64,000 nucleotides of DNA from Flavivirga aquatica (GTDB taxonomy: Bacteria; Bacteroidota; Bacteroidia; Flavobacteriales; Flavobacteriaceae). The number at the start of each line of letters is the position of its first letter. Position 1 is the stretch's first letter. Positions 1 through 8,365 of the stretch are shown here, piece after piece. A program made the translations under genes and the position numbers. Location: positions 682,001 through 746,000 of the forward strand of contig NZ_MDJD01000034.1 of the NCBI RefSeq assembly GCF_001747085.1, in the 5' to 3' direction. Under the pieces are notes generated by a model, which saw only the letters and a program-made list of their open reading frames with translations, made no database searches and had not been told where the DNA came from.

Positions 1-106
1 CGTGTTATATAATTCTTAAAAAACTCTATAAAAAACTAACAAAAATCATAATAAAAAACATGCTAAAAGAATTAACTTAGCGGTTTAAAATTAAATCACA
101 ACTAAA

Positions 107-1504
107 ATGAGTTATAGAATAGAAAAAGATACTATGGGTGAGGTAAAAGTACCTGCCGATAAACTTTGGGGAGCACAAACAGAACGCTCTAGAAACAACT
201 TTAAAATTGGCCCTTCAGCTTCTATGCCATTAGAAGTTGTATATGGTTTCGCTTATTTAAAAAAATCTGCTGCCTACACAAACTGTGAGCTTGGAGTTTT
301 AGATATTGAGAAACGTGATTTAATAGCACAAGTTTGTGACGAAATATTAGAAGGTAAGCATGATAATCAGTTTCCTTTAGTAATTTGGCAAACAGGTTCT
401 GGTACGCAAAGTAATATGAATGTTAATGAAGTAATCGCTAATAGAGCTCACCAATTAGCTGGACAAACAATAGGAAAAGGAGAAAAAACTGTTCAGCCAA
501 ATGACGATGTGAATAAATCACAATCTTCAAATGACACCTTCCCTACTGGTATGCATATAGCTGCTTATAAAAAAGTAGTTGAAACGACTATTCCTGGTGT
601 TAAACAATTACGTGATACATTAAAGAAAAAATCCAAAGATTTTAAAAATGTTGTAAAAATTGGTCGTACACATTTAATGGATGCAACACCTTTAACGCTT
701 GGTCAAGAACTTTCTGGATATGTAGCACAATTAGATTATGGCATAAAAGCTTTAGAAAATACATTACCACATTTAAGTGAATTAGCACTTGGAGGTACCG
801 CTGTTGGTACTGGTTTAAATACGCCAAAAGGCTATAGCAAGCGTGTTGCCGAATATATTGCAGAATTTACAGGACTTCCATTTGTAACAGCTCCTAATAA
901 GTTTGAAGCATTAGCTGCTCACGATGCCATAGTTGAAACTCATGGTGCCTTAAAACAGTTAGCTGTTTCTTTAAATAAAATTTCTAATGATATTAGATTA
1001 ATGGCTTCTGGACCAAGAAGTGGTATTGGAGAGCTTATAATTCCTGCTAATGAACCTGGGAGTTCAATAATGCCAGGAAAAGTAAACCCTACTCAATGTG
1101 AAGCGTTAACAATGGTTTGCGCACAAGTTATAGGTAATGATGTTGCTATTGCTGTTGGTGGTATGCAAGGACATTATGAATTAAATGTATTTAAACCTGT
1201 AATGGCAGCAAATATTTTACAATCTGCTCAATTAATTGGTGATGCTTGTGTTAGTTTTGACGAAAATTGTGCTGTTGGTATCGAACCAAATAATGAAGTT
1301 ATTACAAAATTATTAAATAATTCCTTAATGCTTGTAACTGCTTTAAATACCAAAATAGGCTATTATAAAGCTGCTGAAATAGCAAATACTGCCCACAAAA
1401 ATGGCACAACGTTAAAAGAAGAAGCTATTAACTTAGGTTATGTTACGGAGAAAGAATATGATGCTTGGGTAAAACCTGAAGATATGGTTGGTAGCTTAAA
1501 ATAA
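107..1504 (+). CDS. fumC: Class II fumarate hydratase (fumarase)
   Basis: Class II fumarase interconverts fumarate and malate in the cytosolic TCA cycle, using no iron-sulfur cluster. The 465-residue length is normal for the family. The N-terminus [20 protein letters not shown] is characteristic, followed by [14 protein letters not shown] and the substrate loop [15 protein letters not shown] (about residues 316-330), the fumarase/aspartase signature. Translation starts at the ATG just after an A-rich stretch. It is monocistronic here, followed at once by a hairpin terminator. Aspartase and argininosuccinate lyase are related, but the whole length reads as FumC. Confidence 0.97.
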   Translation: MSYRIEKDTMGEVKVPADKLWGAQTERSRNNFKIGPSASMPLEVVYGFAYLKKSAAYTNCELGVLDIEKRDLIAQVCDEILEGKHDNQFPLVIWQTGSGTQSNMNVNEVIANRAHQLAGQTIGKGEKTVQPNDDVNKSQSSNDTFPTGMHIAAYKKVVETTIPGVKQLRDTLKKKSKDFKNVVKIGRTHLMDATPLTLGQELSGYVAQLDYGIKALENTLPHLSELALGGTAVGTGLNTPKGYSKRVAEYIAEFTGLPFVTAPNKFEALAAHDAIVETHGALKQLAVSLNKISNDIRLMASGPRSGIGELIIPANEPGSSIMPGKVNPTQCEALTMVCAQVIGNDVAIAVGGMQGHYELNVFKPVMAANILQSAQLIGDACVSFDENCAVGIEPNNEVITKLLNNSLMLVTALNTKIGYYKAAEIANTAHKNGTTLKEEAINLGYVTEKEYDAWVKPEDMVGSLK

Positions 1505-1525
1505 GTACAAACTACATAATAAAAT

Positions 1526-1562
1526 AAAAAACAGGTAATTAATAAAATTACCTGTTTTTTTT
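1526..1562 (+). terminator. Intrinsic terminator after fumC
   Basis: Inverted repeat AAAAACAGGTAATT (1526-1539) and AATTACCTGTTTTT (1546-1559) with a short loop and a trailing T run. It begins about 20 bases after the fumC stop. Confidence 0.9.
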
Positions 1563-1755
1563 GGTTGTTTAGTTAATCAATCTTATAAATCATCTGATTT
1601 AAAAAGAAATCAAGTCAAATATATAATTTAACATAATATTAGCAATAAAAAATGTTAATTTTTTTAACAATAATTTCACGTTTAAAAAAATGATTCTAAT
1701 CAATTTGGCTAAAACACTCTTATTTGTTACTCTTTCTTGATGAAATTATAGAATA

Positions 1756-1788
1756 AAAAAACCTCAAACTTTAAAGTTTGAGGTTTTA
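1756..1788. terminator. Hairpin terminator for the minus-strand coiled-coil gene
   Basis: A near-perfect palindrome, AAAACCTCAAACTTT / AAAGTTTGAGGTTTT, with A and T tracts on both sides. It lies just beyond the stop of the minus-strand gene ending at 1821 and could act in both directions. The rest of 1563-1820 is AT-rich and I see no gene in it. Confidence 0.8.
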
Positions 1789-1820
1789 ACTGTTAAGAGT
1801 TATATCTCTGTATTGCTTGC

Positions 1821-2708
1821 TTATTTTAAAGTAAATTCTGAGCTAGATACTAAATCTTTTTCATTAAATACATTAACAACATAACGTCCTTTTTCAAATT
1901 TATCTTTTCCTTTTGAAGCTACAAACTCACATATGTTAAGGTTTGCATTTTCGTAGTTAAATTTACTAATTATACTATAATTAAAAACTTGACCTCCAAC
2001 AAACTGAGCTTGTTCATTTAAACCTAATGTCGTGTTTTTAGGATCTATAACTTGAACATATAATTCATGATCTCCAGCTTGTACTAAAGTGTTTTTTGCT
2101 ACAGTAAAACATACTCTAATTTTATCTACTCTACTAGCTCTTTCTGTTGGTATTAATTTACCTGAAGTTCTTTCAATTGCTCCATAACCTTTTAAACCAA
2201 TTGTATTTAAAACAGCTGCATTTTCTACAACTTCTGCTAAAGCATTGTTTTGTACTAATAAAGAGTCTGTAAAAATACTGCGCTCTTCTAAACGTACTCT
2301 TGTACTATCTAAAGATGTTGCTAAATAAGAATTCTCTACTCTTAAAGAATCATTTTGAGCTAATAATTTATTCATCTCTTTTTGAAGTGATGCATATTTT
2401 CTTTTATACCTCCATAAGCTCTTTACATTTGTTTCAGAAATCTTTAAAGAGTCAATTAACCCTTGAATACGTGATCTAGCATCAATTAAGTTTTTATTTG
2501 CTATATCATTCTCTCCAATAGCTTCATCGTACTGCTTAGCCATAGCATTTAAATCATTCATCACTAACTGCTTTTGTTCAGTTAGTTCTTTTTTTTCACT
2601 GCTAGATTGCTTATAAAGGTTCATGCTATAAAAGGCTGTTCCTAAAAATAAAACTAATGCAACTCCTAATGCTATCTTAAGCCCCATACTCTTTTTGTTG
2701 TTTTCCAT
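1821..2708 (-). CDS. Membrane-anchored coiled-coil protein, unknown function
   Basis: I do not recognise a named family. A short positive N-terminus (MENNKKSMGLK) precedes one hydrophobic segment (about residues 10-28), so the protein is probably anchored in the inner membrane with the bulk outside the cytoplasm. Residues about 35-165 are rich in K, E, Q, L and S with heptad spacing, suggesting a long coiled coil. The C-terminal ~110 residues look like a beta-rich domain (for example VRVCFTVAKNTLVQ-like strands, then ELYVQVIDPKNTTLG). It is a single gene with its own terminator and is divergent from the hutG-like gene. Flavobacterial genomes often carry similar proteins annotated only as hypothetical. 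Confidence 0.8.
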   Translation of the reverse strand: MENNKKSMGLKIALGVALVLFLGTAFYSMNLYKQSSSEKKELTEQKQLVMNDLNAMAKQYDEAIGENDIANKNLIDARSRIQGLIDSLKISETNVKSLWRYKRKYASLQKEMNKLLAQNDSLRVENSYLATSLDSTRVRLEERSIFTDSLLVQNNALAEVVENAAVLNTIGLKGYGAIERTSGKLIPTERASRVDKIRVCFTVAKNTLVQAGDHELYVQVIDPKNTTLGLNEQAQFVGGQVFNYSIISKFNYENANLNICEFVASKGKDKFEKGRYVVNVFNEKDLVSSSEFTLK

Positions 2709-2830
2709 AATTACTTGTTTTTAATGTTATTAAAAAATATCAACTTGTTTAATTTTAATACTTTATTTTTATCAGAATTATAAATAAATAATAATTTATT
2801 TTTAAAATTCTAAAAATTTATTTACCCACA

Positions 2831-3841
2831 ATGGATAAGCTCATTTTATTCGACAATACTACTAAAAATAAACTATTAAACAAACGCTCTGGTGAATCTA
2901 AATTTGGGGAACATATTAAATCATTATCCAGCATTTCAAATATATACGACCAACTTAGAAATTTAGATCTTACCCATGTAATAATCGGTTTACCAGAAGA
3001 CGTAGGTGTGTTCTCAAATCATGGTAAAACAGGCACTTACAAAGCATGGAACGCTACACTGAAAGTTTTACTAAATATCCAGAATAATGAATTAATACAT
3101 GCTAATCAGGTTTTAATTTTAGGGCATTTAGACTTTTCATCTGAGTTATTAGAGGTTTCTAAACTAAATATTTCTCTAAAAAAAGATGTTTTGAAGGCTA
3201 GAAAGCTCGTTGAGACCATCGATACTTATGTTTCTCACATCATTTTTCAAATTATTTCGGCTGGAAAAAAACCGATAATTATTGGAGGTGGTCATAACAA
3301 TGCATACGGAAATATTAAAGGGACTTCTCTAGCATTAGGAGCATCTATTAATGCTGTTAATTTTGATGCGCACTCCGATTTTAGAGCAGAAGAAGGTCGT
3401 CACAGTGGTAATGGTTTTAGTTACGCTTTAGCAGAAGGTTTTTTAAGAAATTATTACATCTTTGGCTTGCATGAAAATTATACTTCAGATAAAATTTTTA
3501 ATACATTAAATAAATCCGAAGCTATAGCATATAACACCTTTGAAGCTATTGAGGTTAGAAACGAGTTAAAGTTTAAAAAAGCCCTAGAAAACGCTTCTAA
3601 ACATGTTTCTGAAACCCCTTTTGGAATTGAAATAGATTGTGATGCTATTGAGAATATACCTAGTAGTGCCATGACACCTAGTGGTTTTAGTGTTAACAAA
3701 ACCAGAAAATTTTTAAACTACTTTGCAAAACACGAAAATGTACAATATTTGCATATTTGTGAAGCGGCACCTACTAAGAAAACAGCTAGTCAAGTAGGTA
3801 AACTTATCACCTATTTAATTACAGACTTTATTAAAGCATAA
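2831..3841 (+). CDS. hutG: Formimidoylglutamase-like enzyme (arginase/agmatinase family)
   Basis: Ureohydrolase-fold enzyme with a binuclear manganese site, likely hydrolysing N-formimidoyl-glutamate in histidine breakdown. Metal ligands are visible in order: H in GGGHNNAYG, the DxHxD motif in NFDAHSDFR, and DxD in EIDCDAIENIP near residue 267. The segment IGLPEDVGVFSNHGKTGT resembles the HutG-type N-terminal motif more than arginase. The 336-residue length fits. No other histidine-degradation genes are in this window, so the substrate rests on family resemblance; another ureohydrolase substrate remains possible. Confidence 0.8.
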   Translation: MDKLILFDNTTKNKLLNKRSGESKFGEHIKSLSSISNIYDQLRNLDLTHVIIGLPEDVGVFSNHGKTGTYKAWNATLKVLLNIQNNELIHANQVLILGHLDFSSELLEVSKLNISLKKDVLKARKLVETIDTYVSHIIFQIISAGKKPIIIGGGHNNAYGNIKGTSLALGASINAVNFDAHSDFRAEEGRHSGNGFSYALAEGFLRNYYIFGLHENYTSDKIFNTLNKSEAIAYNTFEAIEVRNELKFKKALENASKHVSETPFGIEIDCDAIENIPSSAMTPSGFSVNKTRKFLNYFAKHENVQYLHICEAAPTKKTASQVGKLITYLITDFIKA

Positions 3842-3868
3842 AATAACTTACTAAATTTAAATAATTTA

Positions 3869-3889
3869 TATATTTGCATAAGTACTTAT
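3869..3889 (+). promoter_or_regulatory. Promoter -7 box with overlapping palindromic operator candidate
   Basis: TATATTTG (3869-3876) matches the Bacteroidetes -7 consensus TAnnTTTG. Directly after it lies a perfect 12-bp palindrome, ATAAGTACTTAT (3878-3889), at the expected transcription start and 15 bases before the start codon of the MarR-GNAT gene. A MarR-type protein bound there would block its own transcription. The operator role is inferred. Confidence 0.6.
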
Positions 3890-3904
3890 ATAAATAACAA
3901 TATT

Positions 3905-4858
3905 ATGGATGCGTTACGAGGTTATGGTGAATTAGGTCTAGGTTCAAGATTAAAGCGAGTAAGTGAATATTTAATGAAAGAAACTCAATTAGTTTACAAT
4001 CATTTTAATATAGATTTCGACCCTTACCTATTCCCTATTTTTAAAATAATTGTGAATAAAAACGGGGTCACAAATTCAGAAATACAAAATTCACTTCAAT
4101 TTACCCAACCAGCAATAACACAAGCTATTAATAAATTAAATGATAAAGGATTAATCGTATATAAATCTGAAGCTTTAGATAAGCGTAAAAAAATAATATA
4201 TGTATCAGAGAAAGGAAAAAAAGAGCTTTTAAGGTTAAAACCTCTATGGAAAACAATAGATAAGGTTATAAAGCAATACACCTTAGAAAGTTCATCTTCC
4301 TTAATAGAGCATTTAAATATTTTAGAAAACAAACTTAATACAACAAGTTTTAGCAAGAGTATTATTAATGATGTAGAAATACTAACTACACAACCAAATA
4401 TTGATATAATTTTATATAAAAATGAATACGCTAAACACTTCTATAATTTAAATATTGAATGGCTTAAAACTTATTTTTATGTAGAGCCTTACGACGAAGA
4501 GGTTTTAAGTAACCCAGAAACACATATTATTAATAAAGGTGGACATATATTTTTTGCACGCTTAAATAATACTATTGTTGGCACAGTAGCCTTAATGCCT
4601 ATTGGTAGTAATGGGCTTTTTGAATTAACTAAAATGGCAGTTTCGCCAAATTATCGTGGGCAAAAAATTGATCAGTATCTTATGGAATATTGTATCAATT
4701 ATGCTAAAAAAATAGAATTACCCAAACTTATACTATACTCAAATAGAATACTTGAAAATGCGATCTATATATATAGAAAATATGGTTTTATTGAGCTACC
4801 GCTTGAGACTGAAACACCTTATGCTCGTAGTGATATAAAAATGGAATTAGTTTTTTAA
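3905..4858 (+). CDS. MarR-type regulator fused to GNAT acetyltransferase
   Basis: Two-domain fusion. Residues about 1-145 form a MarR winged helix: NSEIQNSLQFTQPAITQAIN is the helix-turn-helix and LDKRKKIIYVSEKGKKEL the wing. Residues about 160-317 form a GNAT acetyltransferase: FFARLNNTIVGTVALMPI is the core strand pair and MAVSPNYRGQKIDQYLMEYC the acetyl-CoA binding motif, in a slightly atypical form (RGQKID in place of RxxGxG). Proteins with this architecture are known, but usually neither ligand nor acetyl acceptor is known. It stands alone after the hutG-like gene with its own promoter and a candidate palindromic operator, which suggests autoregulation. Confidence 0.85.
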   Translation: MDALRGYGELGLGSRLKRVSEYLMKETQLVYNHFNIDFDPYLFPIFKIIVNKNGVTNSEIQNSLQFTQPAITQAINKLNDKGLIVYKSEALDKRKKIIYVSEKGKKELLRLKPLWKTIDKVIKQYTLESSSSLIEHLNILENKLNTTSFSKSIINDVEILTTQPNIDIILYKNEYAKHFYNLNIEWLKTYFYVEPYDEEVLSNPETHIINKGGHIFFARLNNTIVGTVALMPIGSNGLFELTKMAVSPNYRGQKIDQYLMEYCINYAKKIELPKLILYSNRILENAIYIYRKYGFIELPLETETPYARSDIKMELVF

Positions 4859-4888
4859 TCATCTTTATACAAAAATTCATCTAAATCA

Positions 4889-5350
4889 TTATGAAACTGT
4901 ACCTATATGTAGAGTATCTTTATGTTCTGCTAGCAATTTTTCATTATAAGATTGAAATTGATTTGTAAAAAAAGTGCTTTCATCTATATAATGAACGGTA
5001 TACAATATATATTTTTCAGCTTTTTTTGATAAAATATTCTTTTTTTTGTTATTAGAAATTTTTTCTAAAACCTCATTTTTGTTTTTGTATAACTTAATGA
5101 AATTCCCTATTGGAGTAGATATTGAATTATATTTATAATTTATTTTTATAAACGACTTCTCACTTGAAGAAATATTTTCAATTTTAATTTCTTTTGGAAA
5201 ACACACTCTAACAATTCTATTAGTATCATTACTTAATATTGCATATACAGGAAAATTGGTTTCTTGTAGAGCTATTTTTACAGTCTCTTTTTTTATTTTG
5301 CCACAGGCTATAAATAAAAATAAGAATATTATTTTTAAATAATTACTCAT
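4889..5350 (-). CDS. 3'-truncated immunity-type lipoprotein (cassette F)
   Basis: Lipoprotein with signal peptide and lipobox LFIACG (Cys near residue 16). It is paralogous to the five lipoproteins upstream on the same strand. It stops after KDTLHIGTVS, exactly where intact paralogues continue for another ~35 residues with a conserved tail ending ITVPVKW, so the 3' end of this last cassette is missing. Its start overlaps the end of the preceding orphan module by 8 bases (ATGAGTAA), the usual junction here, implying translational coupling. I infer an immunity role from the repeated pairing; the truncation may have inactivated it. Confidence 0.7.
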   Translation of the reverse strand: MSNYLKIIFLFLFIACGKIKKETVKIALQETNFPVYAILSNDTNRIVRVCFPKEIKIENISSSEKSFIKINYKYNSISTPIGNFIKLYKNKNEVLEKISNNKKKNILSKKAEKYILYTVHYIDESTFFTNQFQSYNEKLLAEHKDTLHIGTVS

Positions 5351-5675
5351 TGATAAATATGGTTTCTATTATATAAACAACTTCATTTCTATTAGTATTG
5401 GTAATTTCTCTATATAATACAAAGGGAAGATTTCCTGATAAATCTTTTTCGATGTTAAATTCATAAAATTCATCAAAAGTATCAAAATCGCCTTGTAACA
5501 ATTTATTAGCTGTTTCAATTGAAATAGGTAATAAATCCCAAGTAAAAAGATCATGATGCCACGAATTAATAACCATTCTTACAGCTTCTAACCCTTCTAA
5601 TTTAGCTAAATCTATTTCTTCTTGTACATCTTCTTCTAGCCACATATCCATTTCGGCTTTTTGTTGCTGTACCAA
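5343..5675 (-). CDS. Orphan C-terminal module (cassette F)
   Basis: A 110-codon copy of the last part of the TssD-like protein encoded at 10791-12629. The first half (QQQKAEMDMWLEEDVQEEID, then a NSWHHDLF region and ETANKLLQGDF) is nearly identical to the parent. The second half is divergent but ends in the shared IIETIFINE. The reading frame starts with TTG at 5675, ATG codons follow at residues 9 and 11, and an upstream ITGVL matches the parent frame, so it is a detached gene end rather than a complete gene. It would be expressed only by read-through, re-initiation or recombination onto the parent. It is paired with the lipoprotein at 4889-5350. Confidence 0.75.
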   Translation of the reverse strand: MVQQQKAEMDMWLEEDVQEEIDLAKLEGLEAVRMVINSWHHDLFTWDLLPISIETANKLLQGDFDTFDEFYEFNIEKDLSGNLPFVLYREITNTNRNEVVYIIETIFINE

Positions 5676-5694
5676 TACGCCTGTTATATATCAT

Positions 5695-6267
5695 TTACCA
5701 TTTAGCGGGAACAGTTATTTTTTCTCCAAATTTATCTTCATCAAAAAATTGAATAGATATACTATCGTTTTTGGTTAGTTTCTCAAATAACTCTTTATGC
5801 TTTTGTTTAAACTTTGAAACTGTACCTATATGTAGAGTATCTTGTTTTAAACTGAGTATTTTTTCTATATAAGGTTTAAAAAAAAGTCTATTATATTTTG
5901 TTGTATCTACAAAATGCTTTGATCTAACTAGATATTCCTTAGAACTTTTAGCCTCAATATATTTTATTTTTGAAATACTTTGTTTTAATAACCTTTCTTC
6001 TTCTATTAAATACATTTTCATAGCTTTACCTTTTAATTCACTGCCATACATATATTTATAATTTAAAAAAGCATTGTCTTCAGAAAATGTATTTATAATT
6101 TCCACATTAAAAGGCAAGCTAATAGCCCAAATAGCATTCATTTTTTTACTATAAAATAAAATAATATCTTGGTTAGATTCATGAACTTCAACTTTTATAG
6201 ATTCTTTTGTTGAACTACAATTAACTAAACAAAACGTAATTATAATTAATACTAATATTTGTTTCAT
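5695..6267 (-). CDS. Immunity-type lipoprotein (cassette E)
   Basis: A 190-residue lipoprotein with signal peptide and lipobox CLVNCSS (Cys near residue 17). The central part is specific to this copy, while the C-terminus (DTLHIGTVSKFKQKHKELFE, then NDSISIQF and ITVPAKW) is shared with the paralogues. It is probably anchored in a membrane facing the periplasm. In the ancestral arrangement its ATG directly followed the stop of the orphan module now at 7266-7574, but a 990-bp insertion sequence separates them. An immunity function is inferred from the pairing; no known immunity family is recognised. Confidence 0.7.
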   Translation of the reverse strand: MKQILVLIIITFCLVNCSSTKESIKVEVHESNQDIILFYSKKMNAIWAISLPFNVEIINTFSEDNAFLNYKYMYGSELKGKAMKMYLIEEERLLKQSISKIKYIEAKSSKEYLVRSKHFVDTTKYNRLFFKPYIEKILSLKQDTLHIGTVSKFKQKHKELFEKLTKNDSISIQFFDEDKFGEKITVPAKW

Positions 6268-6282
6268 TTAATTATTTATAAA

Positions 6283-6290
6283 TATTGATT
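6283..6290. repeat. 8-bp target site duplication of the IS1595-family element
   Basis: TATTGATT at 6283-6290 is repeated exactly at 7281-7288, immediately outside the two ends of the insertion. Eight bases is the usual duplication length for IS1595-family elements. Removing the element and one copy restores a continuous orphan-module reading frame ending in IIESIFINN just before the lipoprotein ATG. Confidence 0.9.
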
Positions 6291-7280
6291 TTTGAATATC
6301 CGTTTTTACTCATAATCCAGTAATTCCAGCTATTACTAGTCTATCGAATAGTTTTTCCTCAAAATATCTTCGATTGAGTTTGTAAACAAATTCGTTTAGG
6401 TAGAGTTGTAGGTATTTGCCTTTAATTTTGTGATAATTTCCAAGTAAGTTTCGTTTGGCATTGCTTATGGTAATATGTACCCATTTCAAGGTCTCTTTAG
6501 TAGTTTGTTTATCTGATTTTTCACTAATATGTAGTTCTACAAAATCAGCAATATCAACATATGAAGTACTTTTATCAGTAAAAACAATGCTTTGTTCGTC
6601 TAAAGACTCTTTAACAGTATCATTTACACCATCAGCCTTATGATCTGTCAGCACTTTGGCTTTAAAGTAGCGACATTGGCGATCCTTCTTGTTGGTTTTC
6701 GGGTCTTCTAAGGGAGTGGATTCTGCCATTATCATTACGTTTTGCTTTCCTACTGCACCACGACCTCTTTTTCCTTTTTGTTGCTCTATTTCAGAAGATT
6801 CGACCGTAAAATAACCTTCATCCATTTCAATCATACCTTCTAAAGTATAGCGGGCATCTCTGTTACCCATTGCTTTACGAAGTTTATGAACCATCGCCCA
6901 GACAGGTTCATACCTTTTTAAACCAAGCTGTTTCTGGATTTCTTTAGAAGAAAATCCTTTCTTGGTAGTAGTCATCAAAAACATTGTCTTATACCATATC
7001 ATAAAAGATAGATTAGAATTTTGCATAATAGTACCACTTCTCAAAGATGTACGGGCTCTACAAGATTTGCACTCATAGCTCCAAACAGCCTTTATCCAAT
7101 AGTGATGAGTATGACCACAACGCTGGCATTTAACTCCTATCTTATCTCTTTCTTGCTTAAAATGAGTACGACAAGCTTCTTCACTATCAAAATGGGCGGT
7201 AAAACTAAAAATATTCATGACTTGTTTTTTTAACAAAATAAGCATTTTTAATCAATTATTAGTAATTACGGATATTCAAA
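6291..7280 (-). mobile_element. IS1595-family insertion sequence, 990 bp, complete
   Basis: The ends are inverted repeats beginning TTTGAATATCCG (left, 6291-6302) and CGGATATTCAAA (right, 7269-7280); similarity continues as TTTGAATATCCGTnnTTACT. They are flanked by a perfect 8-bp duplication. The element carries one intact transposase gene on the minus strand. It inserted into the 3' end of an orphan module, replacing its last codons. Intact ends and duplication suggest a fairly recent insertion. Confidence 0.92.
6310..7218 (-). CDS. IS1595-family (ISXO2-like) transposase
   Basis: Transposase of about 302 residues starting MNIFSFTAHFDSEEACRTHF. The upstream in-frame ATG at 7245 is less likely because family members start near this sequence. 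An N-terminal zinc ribbon has CQRCGHTHHYW and CKSC (about residues 25-50). The ISXO2-like DDE-type domain follows, with catalytic residues likely D in MIEMDEGYF, D in VFTDKSTSY and N in ITISNAKRNLLG, matching the family's DDN pattern. The C-terminal YLQLYLNEFVYKLNRRYF is typical. The frame is intact, so it may be active. It lies fully within the element defined by the terminal repeats. Confidence 0.92.
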   Translation of the reverse strand: MNIFSFTAHFDSEEACRTHFKQERDKIGVKCQRCGHTHHYWIKAVWSYECKSCRARTSLRSGTIMQNSNLSFMIWYKTMFLMTTTKKGFSSKEIQKQLGLKRYEPVWAMVHKLRKAMGNRDARYTLEGMIEMDEGYFTVESSEIEQQKGKRGRGAVGKQNVMIMAESTPLEDPKTNKKDRQCRYFKAKVLTDHKADGVNDTVKESLDEQSIVFTDKSTSYVDIADFVELHISEKSDKQTTKETLKWVHITISNAKRNLLGNYHKIKGKYLQLYLNEFVYKLNRRYFEEKLFDRLVIAGITGL

Positions 7281-7574
7281 TATTGATTCAATAATTTCAA
7301 CTGGAATTTCTTTATTTTCATTTTTTAACCTTCTAAATAATATTGTAATGTTTTCATTATAGCTTTCAATACTAGAATCGTAATTTAAGAGGTCATCAAA
7401 AGTATTAAAATCTCCTTGTAACAATTTATTAGCAGTTTCATTTGAGATTTTCTCTAAATCCCAAGTAAAAAGATCATGATGCCACGAATTAATAACCATT
7501 CTTACAGCTTCTAACCCTTCTAATTTAGCTAAATCTATTTCTTCTTGCATGTCTTCTTCTAGCCACATATCCAT
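7266..7574 (-). CDS. Orphan C-terminal module (cassette E), 3' end altered by IS insertion
   Basis: A detached copy of the parent protein's C-terminal module: MDMWLEEDMQEEIDLAKLEG, then NSWHHDLFTWDLE and ETANKLLQGDF, then a divergent second half. The last residues read IIESIFEYP because the frame runs into the IS1595 end; without the IS it would read IIESIFINN and stop directly before the lipoprotein at 6267. Upstream the parent frame continues as DLAGVLVQQQKAE up to the stop of the previous lipoprotein. No start other than internal ATG codons is evident, and I would expect little independent expression. Confidence 0.7.
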   Translation of the reverse strand: MDMWLEEDMQEEIDLAKLEGLEAVRMVINSWHHDLFTWDLEKISNETANKLLQGDFNTFDDLLNYDSSIESYNENITILFRRLKNENKEIPVEIIESIFEYP

Positions 7575-7616
7575 TTCGGCTTTTTGTTGCTGTACTAATA
7601 CACCTGCTAAATCTCG

Positions 7617-8207
7617 TTACCACTTAACAGGTACAGTTATTCTCTCTCCTAATTTACCATCATCTAAAAATTGAATAGATATACTATCGTTATTTGTTAA
7701 TTTTTCAAATAATTCTTTATGTTTTATTTTAAACTCTTTTACCGTACCTATATGTAAAGTGTCTTTATTTTCTGCTAACATTCTTTTTATATAAGGTTTG
7801 AATTGTTGTTGGGTAGTTTTCGTTGAATCTAGAAAATGTCTAGTGTAAATAATAAAGCTTTGGTTCTTTTTTGATAAAATACTTTTCTTACTACTATTAG
7901 ATATCTTTTTTAAATTATTTTCAATTTCCTGAAAGAGTCCAATTCTATAATCTCTACCAATAGGTATATTTTCATATATATACCTAATTTGGTTAAAAGA
8001 TTTTTCATAAAATGAATTATTTTTAATTACAACTTTATTAGGAAATTGAATATTTATTATATCCCTTTTGTTATCCTTAGCCGATTTTATAATTATATTA
8101 TAATTTGTTTTATATTGATTAATTATTACATTTTCTCTTGTGCTACTACAATTAAACATTGTAAAAATTAAAAACCAATAAAATAATACTTTAAATATTT
8201 TATTCAT
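7617..8207 (-). CDS. Immunity-type lipoprotein (cassette D)
   Basis: Lipoprotein of 196 residues when started at MNKIFKVLFYWFLIF (ATG at 8207). An upstream in-frame ATG at 8231 belongs to the tail of a deleted orphan module, and at every other junction the lipoprotein ATG overlaps the module stop as ATGAATAA, so I chose 8207. The lipobox is TMFNCSS. The variable core is followed by the conserved tail (DTLHIGTVKEFKIKHKELFE ... ITVPVKW). Its partner module is reduced to a short relic at 8200-8245. The function is inferred from the array pattern. Confidence 0.7.
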   Translation of the reverse strand: MNKIFKVLFYWFLIFTMFNCSSTRENVIINQYKTNYNIIIKSAKDNKRDIINIQFPNKVVIKNNSFYEKSFNQIRYIYENIPIGRDYRIGLFQEIENNLKKISNSSKKSILSKKNQSFIIYTRHFLDSTKTTQQQFKPYIKRMLAENKDTLHIGTVKEFKIKHKELFEKLTNNDSISIQFLDDGKLGERITVPVKW

Positions 8208-8365
8208 TAATAAATATTGTTTCAATAACATAATTGGTTTGTCTGACTTTAATTGTTTTACAGAAAAAAAAAATCTTGTTGTTTACAACAACATAATATT
8301 AAGAATATAATCGGATAAAAAAATAATTTATTCATCTATAAAAAACACTTCAATTACAAATAACT
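8200..8365 (-). pseudogene. Relics of two deleted module-lipoprotein cassettes
   Basis: On the minus strand, right after the lipoprotein stop at 8366, the frame reads LFVIEVFFIDE and stops: the tail of an orphan module whose body is gone. It overlaps an ATG (8335) for a 25-residue remnant, MNKLFFYPIIFLILCC..., a lipoprotein signal peptide with lipobox that breaks off after a poly-T tract and stops at 8258. Next comes VRQTNYVIETIFINE, the tail of a second module, ending at 8200 with the usual overlap with the next lipoprotein. These scraps show that at least two cassettes were lost here by internal deletions. Confidence 0.75.

Noticed and set aside
8258-8335. A separate 25-residue lipoprotein gene
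   Set aside because: It is only the signal peptide of a deleted cassette lipoprotein, ending after a poly-T tract, so it is treated as a relic.
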